This document shows, one piece after another, positions 13,701-24,745 of a stretch of DNA of 60,000 nt (the first letter of the stretch is position 1; each line of letters opens with the position of its first letter). Origin of the DNA: Membranipora membranacea (lineage: Eukaryota; Bryozoa; Gymnolaemata; Cheilostomatida; Membraniporidae); contig OU612075.1 of the NCBI GenBank assembly GCA_914767715.1, positions 20,958,001 to 21,018,000 on the forward strand, read 5' to 3'. A program made the translations under genes and the position numbers. Under the pieces are notes generated by a model that was not told the origin of the DNA, searched no databases, and saw nothing but the letters and a program-made list of their open reading frames with translations.

Positions 13701-16700
13701 ACAGGTACTGTCTCATCGCTCTATACTTGAAGTTTTGGAGTTTTTGTGTCCTCCATGTCTGGGGTCCCAGCGGGGAGGGGTTCGACAGGGCAGAAACCTA
13801 GGGAGCACAAGAGCATCCACCAAACAATATAACACTGCACCCTGCATATTATGCATCAAACCCACTGCATTGGTAATAGTCAGATTTCTGTCAGCACTGG
13901 CTGTTTATTCCTTCACATTTTTGCTCCAAATACTTTGCACACACCTCGTATGAAGAGAAGCCATTATCATCCCTGACTTTATGGACGCTTCTGATTGTAC
14001 GATGATTGTTACTATAGGGGCCACTGATGGGGCTAATTCTGATCCAATGATGGCTCTAGTACCTCCTAAGGAGCAGTACAATAACTACTATACATTCACT
14101 ACTCCAGCTGGTGTGAGCGCCCCCTACAGGTACATTATACTTTAAATGTATTTTTTCCCTTTATTCTTTGTAATTTTTGTTGTAAAATCTCAAATTTAAC
14201 CTATTGTTAGATTTTTGGGAGCGGTTATTGGTCAATGCTTTCAGTTCATATACATAAATACCAGAAAGACCTAGCATCGGCATCAATAAGGGTGCAGAGG
14301 CAGTCTTTTGCATTTAATAAAGCTCCTGTACAACCGATTTGCACCATAATATTGCACCACCAACCTCCTCATCTTACCTGCAAATAGAGGTATTTATTGA
14401 TTTATTTTATTTATTGAGGTTTTCTAAAAGTTTATAATTAAAGCAAATTAAAAATAACTTGTTGACCTCACACACATTAACATAGATACAAAAAATGACT
14501 CGAATAAAAAGATATAAGTGGTAGGGTGTTACATACTATATAGCGAGTAGGATAATGAAAGCATGGTATCATAAATTGCGTGAATAAGATGAAAAAATAT
14601 ATATTTATTTATTTATTGAGGTTTTCTAAAAGTTTATAATTAAAGCAGGTATGTATGTATACTAATCGATGAGGAACTCATCATAAACATCATCTTCATG
14701 TGCATTCAAGTTTAGATTATGATTCTTCTCAACCTTGTAGGAATTATGTGAATATCATAATTAAGAGCACAGAGACATCAGGGTTATATCTGGATGATGC
14801 CCTTCTCACTAGTCCTCCAATCCTTCAGTCCCTATCAGATCTCTGGCTCAGCGAGGGAGACACCTTCACCTCTGACTGCTGGGTATGATATTATCTCTTT
14901 CTCTGGTTGTTGAATCTGCGTTTTAGCTACATAAAGGTAGAGCTAATAAATACTCCATATGGGCGCCAACTTTGCTCTTGCAACTAACAAAAGATTCTAG
15001 AAAAAAGGTAAAGCCCACCATTTCAACCAAGATTCTAAAAAAATAAACCAAACAATAGTTTCACAATTGAAGTGATATATATAATTATATATTTATTAGC
15101 TGTCTAACAACTTTGTTCCCGATCATTGGTGTAATAGATGGAGCATGGTATGATGGTTTATACTGTGTTTCAGCCTGTCCATTAAAATAGTCCTGCTTGC
15201 TTTGTTTTAGGCTCAGGACTCATGGACTGTCATAGGCACAACGGGCTATTCTTCACGTACCATGGCTGTGTTGGACGGAACACATACTATCTACCATAGT
15301 GACCCCACTGTGTCGTTTTATGCTATGATGTATGGACAGGTACTATACGAATCATATGGCTTCCCTGCAGGTAATATCCTCATACATCCATACTTTTCTA
15401 GGGTGTCAAATTTTTTCTCTTGATGCAGACGTATAACTTTGAATTGTTAGTTGTTACTAAACAAAGTAAAAACCACATTGTTTGAGTATGGGCTAGGCCA
15501 GAGGGTTGTGGCGCACGATCCACTCACGATCATTGTGACAGGAAACTCTCATCAATGTTCACATATCATCCTGTTGTCGGCTGTTTACCAATCTTGATAG
15601 CTCTGAGCTGGTAAATTTTATTGATGATAATTTTAGGTTCAGTTTATGGAGACTGCAAATATCGGATGTCTTTTGACCATGTTGCGAATATTTAGACTTT
15701 TTTTTTCTCCCAATTGAAAATACAAACTCAAGTTTGAATTTCCTCAGAAATAAATGTGGAGAGCCACTGTTGAAATAATATGTTGAGGATTTGTGTGTGT
15801 GTGTGTATATCAACAGCTTTATAGAGGCAACAGGTTTTTTTCAAATAAATTTATTCACTATGTTGAGTCTTCTTGTTTGTCTTAGGGCAGCGACTGGCGT
15901 CCATTGGAGATTACTGCGATGTCTCAGTTGCAGTGGCTAATGATGGACTGGATAATGATTGTGATAATCAGATCGATGAAGAACTAGCCAATGGTATTGA
16001 TGATGATGGTGATGGTTTGGTCGGTACGTGTCTGGACTATTTTTAATGTTTAGTGTGATGCATTGAATACTGTGATCTTTTCTCATACGCCTGTGTTCTC
16101 ATGCAACAAAATGGTATGAAGGTAAGCGTGGAGCACTCCTTGTATACTACTGTCACCTCTGTGACTATTGGTGATGGTTATGTCTGCTAGTAACATTTTG
16201 TTGGCAACGGGTATGCCTAATGTTATCTCCTTGTTTTAGATGAAGATATTTCAGCAGACAGCCATCAAACTACAACAACTACAACAACAACCCCAACAAC
16301 AACAACAACCCCAACAACAACAACTACCCCGACCACTACTACAACACCAACAACCACTACAACACCAACTACTACAACACCCACAACCACTACTGTCCCA
16401 ACCACTACTACAACACCAACAACCACTACAACACCAACTACTACAACACCAACAGCCACTACAACAACAACACCAACAACCACTACTACACCAACTACTA
16501 CAACCACCCCAATTACAACAACCACACCAACTACAACAACAACCCCAACAACAACCACTACCCCAACCACCACTACAACACCAACCACTACTACAACACC
16601 AACAACCACTACAACACCAACAACCACTACAACACCAACAACCACTACAACACCAACTTCTACAACACCAACAACCACTACAACACCAACAACCACTACA

Positions 16701-19700
16701 ACACCAACTACTACAACACCAACAACCACTACAACAACAACACCAACAACCACTACTACACCAACTACTACAACCACCCCAACTACAACAACCACACCAA
16801 CTACACCAACAACTCCAACAACAACCACTACCCCAACCACTACTACAACACCAACAACCACTACTACACCAACTACTACAACACCAACAACCACTACTGT
16901 CCCAACCACTACTACAACACCAACAACCACTACAACAACAACTCCAACAACAACCACTACCCCAACCACTACTAAAACACCAACCATTACTACAACACCA
17001 ACAACCACTACAACAACAACACCAACAACCACTACTACACCAACTACTACAACACCAACAACCACTACAACAACAACACCAACAACCACTACTGTCCCAA
17101 CCACTACTACAACACCAACAACCACTACAACAACAACTCCAACAACAACCACTACCCCAACCACTACTAAAACACCAACCATTACTACAACACCAACAAC
17201 CACTACAACAACAACACCAACAGCCACTACTACACCAACTACTACAACCACCCCAACTACAACAACCACACCAACTACAACAACAACCCCAACAACAACC
17301 ACTACCCCAACCACCACTACAACACCAACCACTACTACAACACCAACAACCACTACAACACCAACAACCACTACAACACCAACAACCACTACAACACCAA
17401 CTTCTACAACACCAACAACCACTACAACACCAACAACCACTACAACACCAACAACCACTACAACACCAACTACTACAACACCAACAACCACTACAACAAC
17501 AACACCAACAACCACTACTACACCAACTACTACAACCACACCAACTACACCAACAACTCCAACAACAACCACTACCCCAACCACTACTACAACACCAACA
17601 ACCACTACTACACCAACTACTACAACACCAACAACCACTACTGTCCCAACCACTACTACAACACCAACAACCACTACAACAACAACTCCAACAACAACCA
17701 CTACCCCAACCACTACTAAAACACCAACCATTACTACAACACCAACAACCACTACAACAACAACACCAACAACCACTACTACACCAACTACAACAACCAC
17801 CCCAACTACAACAACCACACCAACTACAACAACAACCCCAACAACAACCACTACCCCAACCACTACTACAACACCAACCACTACTACAACACCAACCACC
17901 ACTACAACAACAACTCCAACAACAACCACTACTGTCCCAACCACTACTACAACACCAACAACCACTACAACACCTACAACCACTACAACAACAACACCAA
18001 CAACCACTACTACACCAACTACTACAACCACCCCAACTACAACAACCACACCAACTACAACAACAACTCCAACAACAACCACTACCCCAACCACTACTAC
18101 AACACCAGCCACTACTACAACACCAACAACCACTACAACACCAACAACCACTACTACCCCCACCACTACTACAACACCAATAACAACCACCCCAACTACA
18201 ACCACCCAAACAACAACAACAACAATAACAACCCCAACCACAACCATAACACCAACAACCGCACCAGCTACAACAACATCAACTACAACCACACAAACTA
18301 CAACCACCCCAACTACAACAATCCCAACTGCATCTCCAACCACAACTACAATACCAACAACCACACCAACTACAACAACATCAACTACATCAACTACAAC
18401 AACTACCCCAACCACTTCTACAACTACCCCAACTACAACCACACCAACTACAACAACTACCCCAACCACTTCTACAACTACCCCAACTACAACAAACTTA
18501 ACAACACCAACTACTACAACCACTCCAACTATTACAACCACCCCAACTACTACAACCACCCCAACTACAATAACCACACCAACTACAACAACAACCCCAA
18601 CAACAACTTCTACCCCCAGCACTACTATATCACCAATTGCAACCACTCCAACCACAACTACAACACCAACAACCGCACCATCTACGACAACACAAACTAC
18701 AACCACACCAACTACAACCACCCCAACTACAACAATCCCAAGCCCAGCTACTACAATCACTACCCCAGCTACAACAGCAACCTCAACAGCAACCACTGCC
18801 CCAACCACTACTTCAACACCAACAACCGCCCCGACTACAACCACCCCAACTTCAACAACAACATCCACACCAGCTATATCAGCAACAACTGCAACTACAA
18901 CAACAAGCTCTCCAGCTACATCAGCCACAACCGCAACTACAACACCAACAACCTCACCAACTACTACAACCGCACCAATTTTTACATCCACAACAACAAC
19001 CCCAACGTCAACTTTTATTCCAACCACTTCTAAAACATCAACTACTTCAACGACCCCTACTACAACTGATCCAACTAAAACAACAACCCAAATCACAATC
19101 TCTACCTATACCACCACTACAATACCAACAACCACACCAAATACTATAACCTCACCAACCTCACCAACAACCTCACCAACTTCTACAACCACACAAACTA
19201 CAACAACAACCCCAACCACAGCTACAACACCAACAGGAGCGCAAGCCACTACAACCATACAAACTTCCACCATGATTACCACGTCCACACCAACTACAAC
19301 TAGGTCATCAACTACATCTCTGACCACTACCATAGCACCGACTACCAAAACTTCAACAGCAACAGCTCCAACAGCTCCAGCTACGATTATAGCACACACT
19401 ACAACTGTACCATCTATAACCACTAAACAAACGACTGCTAGTGTCTCACAGGAAGGTTCAAGTAATGGAAATTCACAGTCTAACAGTAACTCCAATTCGG
19501 AAAACAGCAGCAATGATGTCAGCAGTGCCACCTCCGTACTGGGTACAACTGCTTCCGCATCACATGGAAATCAACAGGTAGACAATGGGTCTGATCAAAA
19601 TGGGAGCGGATCAGACACAGCAGCTAGTCCTTCGGCGTCTGATGCATCTAACACAAAGACAAGTACTACGCAAGAAAACATAGCCAGTGGAAGCGGGCAG

Positions 19701-22455
19701 GCAAATAGTAACATCAATTCTGAAAGTGGCAACAATGATGCCAACAGCGCTGTCTCTGGACCTGATTCTGGAACAACTGCTTCCGCCTCACAAGGAAATC
19801 AACAGGTAGACAATGGGTTTAATCAAAATGGGAGCGGATCTGACACGACAGCTACTCCTTCTGTGACTGCAGCATCCATCACACAGCCAAGTACATCACA
19901 AGGAAATACAGCCAGTGGAAACGGGCAGGCAACTAGTAACAGTAATTCTGAAAGTTGCAACAATGATGTCAACGGAGCCGCTTCAGGATTGGGTACAACT
20001 GCTTCTACATCTCAGGGTGATCAACAGGGAGACAATGAGTCTTACCAAGATGGAAGCGGATCAGACACCTCAGATGGTGTTTCAGCGACTGATGCACCTA
20101 ACACACAGGCAAGTGCTTCACAGAGAGATAAACAGTCAGGTGAACAAACTGCAGCCATTGCTGAGCCGGGTACCACTGAGACTGCATTAGCTGCTGATTC
20201 TGCTGATCATGTAACATTATTGGAGACAACCTTAATGATAGACATGCTGACAACCACAGCTGATGGTGAGTGCGCCATTGTAAAATACTTAAGGTACACT
20301 CCGCTTAAAATAAAAATATTTTATCCTTGTTATCTAATAAGCTGTTTGCAATGGTTTGAATTGAACTGATTGCTTCCAACCGGTTCCTATGAAAGTAATT
20401 GTGCAATTGATGTAAAATTTGACCAAAAAAAGTAAATAATTTTTTCTTAGCTCTTTTATTGAAATCAACTCTCATCTTAACGATATTTTCCCAATTGTGT
20501 AATTAACCCACGAAATATACCCAAGAAATATAAACATTATTTATTTTAATAATTATGCATCTTTCTAAAGAGAATAGCCTGGGAGATGCTGAGCAGCAGG
20601 TTGGAGGCGGGGAAGACACCAATGTCCCGCTTGTTGTAGGCACAACCGTTCCCACAGGGGTTATCGTGGCTGGAGTAATTGCTGGGGGATGCTGGTGGCT
20701 CATGGCTGCTCTCAAACGCAAGGTTTGTCTGTCAATCACCATATGAGTTACCTTTATCTCTTACTCAATGTCGTTGCAAACAAATTAATTTCTAAGGGGG
20801 ATGGGAGGTTGAGACAGCCTTTACAACCAAGGCCAACAACATAGGGTTCAGATGTAGCAACATTACCACCAGAAAATTGAGGGGAAATCTACAACGATCC
20901 ATCTATGGCAGATTCAATTGGATGGAATGTCCATAGTGTATGTTTTATTAGAAAATTGACTTCATTCTACTAACAATGCTTTGTTATAGAAACGTGAGAA
21001 GGATGCTGAGGACCTGACTGATGAAGAGATATTAGCTGAAGCGAGAAGGTCCGGCAGCAGCTCACCAACGGACCAATCAGAGAGCAGTGGCGGCAGCTTC
21101 AGACCTCCTTCTGTTGGTGAGGAATAACTACTACCTTCATTGAGAGTGTGATCTTATCCACCTACCAATATTACATGGAAATATATCTATCCATTACATA
21201 TCAGTATTAGGTCGGCAGCTGGGCAGCAAGCTTTTAGATGATCACTATGTTGCTAGGTTAAAAAACAAGAATCATAATCTGACTCGACCACAGTGATCAT
21301 CAACATGGAGCTGTTTGGCAGCTACCGGGCTAACGTCAGGCATTTCTGTACATAAATATGTGTTCAGAAATAATGGTATCAACTCTAGTGGCATTGAAAA
21401 TCTTTCTCACACATTTCTAACGGCCAGTTCTACTGTTTAACAAAAGTGTACTAGATCAGAAGTAGCTGCCATATGAACTTAAATATAACGGAATAAACAT
21501 TCACCAAATGAAACATTGACCCTACCACACAGGCTTGAAGCAGCAAATCCTGATACTGGCTGGCTATCATTAATCTAAGCCCATTCCTCTATTTTCGACA
21601 GTCACCTTAACTAGCTAAAATTAGTGTTAGCTGATATACAGTCAGCACAAATCAGCTTATCTGGAGTGATTGATGAGTTTATTTGTCATGCATATAAATT
21701 TACAACAACATACATCCTGAGCAAACCGTTCATAAAATGCTACTCTATACTGCTGATATAACATGTAACTCCACAACCAGTCTTTATCTCCTCTAATGTA
21801 CTGCAAAAAATCCCGTTATTATTAGCTGTACAATTCTTACCTCTATCTAACCTGTCATTGAGCATTAAACGATCTCTGATTTTATTCTGCAAATTGGTTT
21901 GATGTGGGCCTATGATTCAACAAATTTAAAATTGTTTTGTGTTTGTAGCCTGGGGAGCTCAGTCCTCCAAAGACCCGATGGGCTCCTCCACATTCTCATC
22001 AGGTTCTCAGTCTCCCCTGCTAAGCAGCAGTATGGGGAGGGGAAGGTTCACCCCAGTACAAACGCTAAACTGGGACGATGAAGTTAGCTCAGATCCACGT
22101 GGACCAACTCCATTTGGTATGTTGAGTATGCTTAATGTTTCCAACAGTGACAATAAATCTTTCAAGACATTGGAAGAAACGCTACCTATCACTGGTGATA
22201 TCTTACCCAACATTGACAAAATCCTACAAAACAATGGCTTAAATCTTTACATGTGTTTGTGATTATCTCCCTCTGGTTACGAATTATTACATTGAAAAAA
22301 TTTGGGTGGTCTAGAGTCACCAATGATAATAATGAACAGCCATCAGTGGTATACAGTTTGATTTTCTTTGTTTTATAGGTTCTGTCATGCTACCAAGGAG
22401 TAACGTCGTAAGTCCAAGTCAGATAGAAACACCTCAGGCTTGGATGGAGTGGTGA
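7723..22455 (+). CDS. IgGFc-binding-type transmembrane mucin (17 exons)
   Basis: Exons: 7723-7807, 8029-8189, 10915-11061, 11588-11693, 12085-12297, 12500-12589, 13007-13147, 13505-13672, 14018-14129, 14741-14882, 15211-15370, 15886-16023, 16240-20265, 20571-20722, 20990-21116, 21949-22116, 22379-22455. All phases agree, giving about 2070 residues. Exon 1 codes a hydrophobic signal peptide; its GTTGGT donor is weak and is the least certain boundary. Exons 2-11 form one IgGFc-binding N-terminal region, as in FCGBP: GREFIFAFGPNYE, LEVFITTRSATPV, DGFLVLPTDILGTEYV, DLTGARVVANKPVAVMSGN, and an ending with HSDPTVSFYAMMYG and YESYGFPAG. Exon 12 holds DGLDNDCDNQIDEE and NGIDDDGDGLVD, an Asp-rich motif typical of MopE-like or thrombospondin-type calcium loops. 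Exon 13 is the mucin stalk. Exon 14 has the membrane helix (VPTGVIVAGVIAGG) with a stop-transfer KRK; exons 15-17 code a Ser-rich tail of about 125 residues. A cell-surface mucus or recognition role is inferred. No von Willebrand D domains are seen, unlike vertebrate FCGBP. Confidence 0.85.
8895..8990 (+). mobile_element. tRNA-derived SINE in the first large mucin-gene intron
   Basis: The stretch GGTGGCCGAGTGGCTAGGG followed by CCAAGTTCAATTTCCGG matches tRNA box A and box B (Leu/Ser-like long variable region). It lacks a closed acceptor stem and continues into a non-tRNA tail ending AAGCAAGGAGG. The same tail follows the copy at 9695, which marks a SINE family and not a working tRNA gene. Confidence 0.65.
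9034..9570. repeat. AT-rich tandem repeat bracketed by two SINE 3'-half fragments
   Basis: Between about 9110 and 9490 degenerate ~19-bp units of the form ATATATTATATACAATT repeat many times. On each side lies a near-identical fragment (CATGCTTGTTGCGCGAGAGGCC then a box B, TTCGAATCCCGG or TTCAAATCCTGG) at 9034-9080 and 9505-9560. The layout suggests a SINE fragment duplicated with its simple-sequence tail. Confidence 0.7.
9695..9790 (+). mobile_element. tRNA-derived SINE
   Basis: Box A (GTGGCTGAGCGGTTGGAGTG) and box B (AAGTTCAAATTCCGG) are well preserved and followed by the AAGCAAGGAGG tail seen at 8895. It is the second full copy of this family within 1 kb of the same intron. Confidence 0.65.
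10590..10730 (-). mobile_element. tRNA-derived SINE, minus strand
   Basis: Read on the minus strand, GTCGTGGTGCAATGGGCATGG and GTTTGATTCCCGGC match box A and box B. The body continues into GGTCGGATGCCCTTCCTGAC (given here on the plus strand), a motif reminiscent of conserved SINE cores seen in several animal lineages. The family assignment is from memory and is tentative. Confidence 0.6.
14398..14650. repeat. intronic insertion ending in a direct-repeated 33-bp sequence
   Basis: ATTGAGGTTTTCTAAAAGTT continuing into TATAATTAAAGC occurs twice in this mucin-gene intron, at about 14416 and 14616, each after an (ATTT)n run. An inverted copy lies near 55740-55785. It is a dispersed repeat, probably a LINE or SINE 3' tail, of unknown family. 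Confidence 0.55.
16240..20265 (+). repeat. mucin exon: Thr/Pro tandem repeats then Ser/Asn/Gly repeats
   Basis: One 4026-base exon stays open in the phase set by exon 12 (codons start at 16242). To about 19440 it codes almost only Thr and Pro (TTTTTP, TTTTVP and similar), a dense O-glycosylation stalk of over 1000 residues that gains Ser, Ala and Ile towards its end. From about 19440 to 20200 it codes three degenerate ~75-residue units; GTTASxS-G-QQ-DN recurs at 19542, 19770 and 19992. Long apparent ORFs in the other frames and on the opposite strand are by-products of the ACA/ACC/ACT/CCA repeat. Confidence 0.9.
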
Positions 22456-22865
22456 GGTGTCTCCTACAATGCAAACAGATTTGTATGGAAGGAAAGTAAT
22501 TTTACAAACGGGAATGCCCCGCATGTTTATAAAACAACAATTATTGTCTGCTTTAGCAAAAATATTTTTTCTCAGTTCTCTCTTTTTCAATTCTTTTTCG
22601 TATGACTTTCATATGGGAATCCAGTATTATTACTGTTCCGTACCGTTTTATTTTTTCTGATTGGTATTCATCAAAGGCTGATCATCTTGAGAAACTCACA
22701 CCCAGGTATAGGCTCTGGAATGACATGACGCTCTTTCACCTGGTTGCTATCATTTCTAGACATCAAGAGTAGACACACATCACAACTGTTATAGATCTGA
22801 ATCGACTATTTTTTTTCCCAATTTTCTTTTTACCTAATAATATTATATCATTAAATGATGTCATC

Positions 22866-22982
22866 ATAACACGCGGCGTATCACTTAGATATAAGATGTT
22901 GGCTGCTGTGAATGAATTATAAATTTTATAATTCATTCACAGCAGCCAACATCTTATATCTAAGTGATACGCCGCGTGTTAT
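22866..22982. repeat. near-perfect 117-bp palindrome
   Basis: Two 58-bp arms (left beginning ATAACACGCGGCG) are exact reverse complements around a single central base at 22924. It codes nothing. It could be a miniature foldback element, a recent inverted duplication or an assembly fold-back artefact. Confidence 0.9.
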
Positions 22983-23519
22983 TCACTACCAGGCCATCAA
23001 ATGATTCCAGCCCCAGCCACCTCGAAAGTGTATAATTTCTGACAATTGGGACAATGAGGACAATGCAAATACCGGTCTAAACATAACACAACTGCAACAT
23101 TCTCAGACTGAAGCGAGACTGATAATTTAGTAGAAGTTTGAAGATGAAATTGGTGAACGTATAGGCCTTTTATTGAATCTGGTTGGTGTTTTCTGTTCTT
23201 TTTCTTCTGTGACATAAATACTGGTCCTCAGATTAGCAGGCAGTTGATGAAATTCGGTTCATGTTCATTTATCTGTTATAAGCATTACGCACCGCTAAAT
23301 TGTTATCAGAAATTGTTCTACTAGTCCAGAAGCTACTTGCCAATAAGTGATCAAAAAATTGTGTTCAATAATTTCTCTTTGGATGTACATAGAATCAAGT
23401 GATTCTAGACCGGAATTTCGCTGCGAATCTAAATATGTAATATTTAAACCTCTCAGAGAACACATTTTTTCAACAGAGGCAAAAAAAGACAAAAAAATTG
23501 CAAAATTTCGTTTTTCTTT

Positions 23520-24110
23520 ATGAGCATTCTGGTGTGTGTATTATCTATTGAGGCACAAGGAAATCCTCTTTATTGACTAATTTAGAAATGCCATTCATGT
23601 ACAGACAAGGAAAAAATAAGATATATTCGCAATGTGATCTATGTCAATGTGAAGAGAGACGAAATAATGTGCATATCGAATGCACTGAAAACCTGTATTG
23701 ATATAATAAATTCTTTACCAAGGTAGAAATCCCCTTCATTGACTAGTTGGGAGATGAGATATATGTATAAACATGTATAAAATTAAATCATACAACAATA
23801 ATATGACCTGTGTAAACAAGAAGGAAAGCAAGAGAAGCAAGTATTTCCATAATACGTGCTTGTGAAAACCAGTATTCAATATATACTTCAAGATTATCGA
23901 AGGTACAAATTCTCTTCATTGACTAATTGGATGGTAGAATATTTGAGCAAACCTGTTTAAATTAAATATATACAGCATTAGAAAACATACCTAAATGTGA
24001 TGGTACCTGCGTCAAACTGTGGGCGAGCAAAAAAAGGACATGAATAATCTCCACACAAAATACATGTGAAAACTTGCATTGACACAAATACATGCAGAGT
24101 ATTTTTTCAC
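23520..24110. repeat. degenerate ~175-bp tandem repeats
   Basis: The core ATTGACTAATT with a GAAATCCTCTT-like lead recurs near 23557, 23727 and 23907. The flanks also match between units (AAAACCTGTATTGATATAATA against AAAACCAGTATTCAATATATA). Units are diverged and a fourth partial one may end near 24110. Confidence 0.6.
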
Positions 24111-24745
24111 TTGGTCATCTTGTAAAAAATTTGGTGCTTCTTGACTATGAACAATGATCTTAGATCTGAATAGTTATTGTAAGCCTTTTTGTGTGGTTTT
24201 TCGTCCTTCGCCGTATCACTGAATGAACGATAAAACTTTAGATTAATGAGAAGAAAAATATAATCACATAACTGGATCTCAACACAACAGCAGGAGGTAC
24301 AATCCTCTCATACATATCTATCTATACATAAACACTTGACTTTTATCTCATCTCCAAGGAGTGGGTTAAATAAATGTTATATTGGGTGATTGCTTTTCAT
24401 TAATTTGGACAAAAATAAACAAAGAATGCCATTTTACTTACATTGAAACGTGTGAGTAAATGTCACACCCTTGAGATAGGTGCTGTCAACTGAGAGCTAT
24501 GTTTTATATTTATTAACAAGTTATATCCATGTACTGATCGCTACCTGGATACTGGCTATGTATTTCAGATCAACAATGATATATGAACTGAAGCGTTTCC
24601 TTAACCTGTCTTATACATCACCATGGGTAACAGTCTACTACGCCTTAAAGTCTTAGCTGCCTTGAATATCTGTATCATTCTTATTTTACCCTCACAGTAA
24701 ATAAGACAAGCTTCGATCTGTCGATCCTCATCTAACACAGAGACC

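Larger units (their letters stand above)
22456..24745. other. gene-poor interval between the mucin and Ly6 genes
   Basis: No coding exon with family features is seen. The interval holds a large palindrome (22866-22982) and a ~175-bp tandem repeat array (23520-24110), annotated separately. The last ~150 bases before 24746 are conserved upstream of the Ly6 paralogue at 28553 and recognisably upstream of the relic at 44018, so they probably carry the shared promoter or 5' UTR. Confidence 0.5.

Noticed and set aside
13681-13953. Extension of the mucin exon beyond 13672
   Set aside because: The open frame continues, but using the later donor breaks phase with the exon at 14018, and the extra residues do not resemble the domain.
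16251-19096. Very long open frames in other frames and antisense to the mucin stalk (poly-Gln/Leu/Pro, poly-Cys/Ser/Gly, poly-Val)
   Set aside because: They are by-products of an ACA/ACC/ACT/CCA repeat that lacks stops in nearly every frame. The true frame is fixed by splice phase from exon 12 and by the downstream membrane exon.
23520-24110. CRISPR-like array
   Set aside because: Units are long, diverged and without uniform spacers, in a eukaryotic genome.
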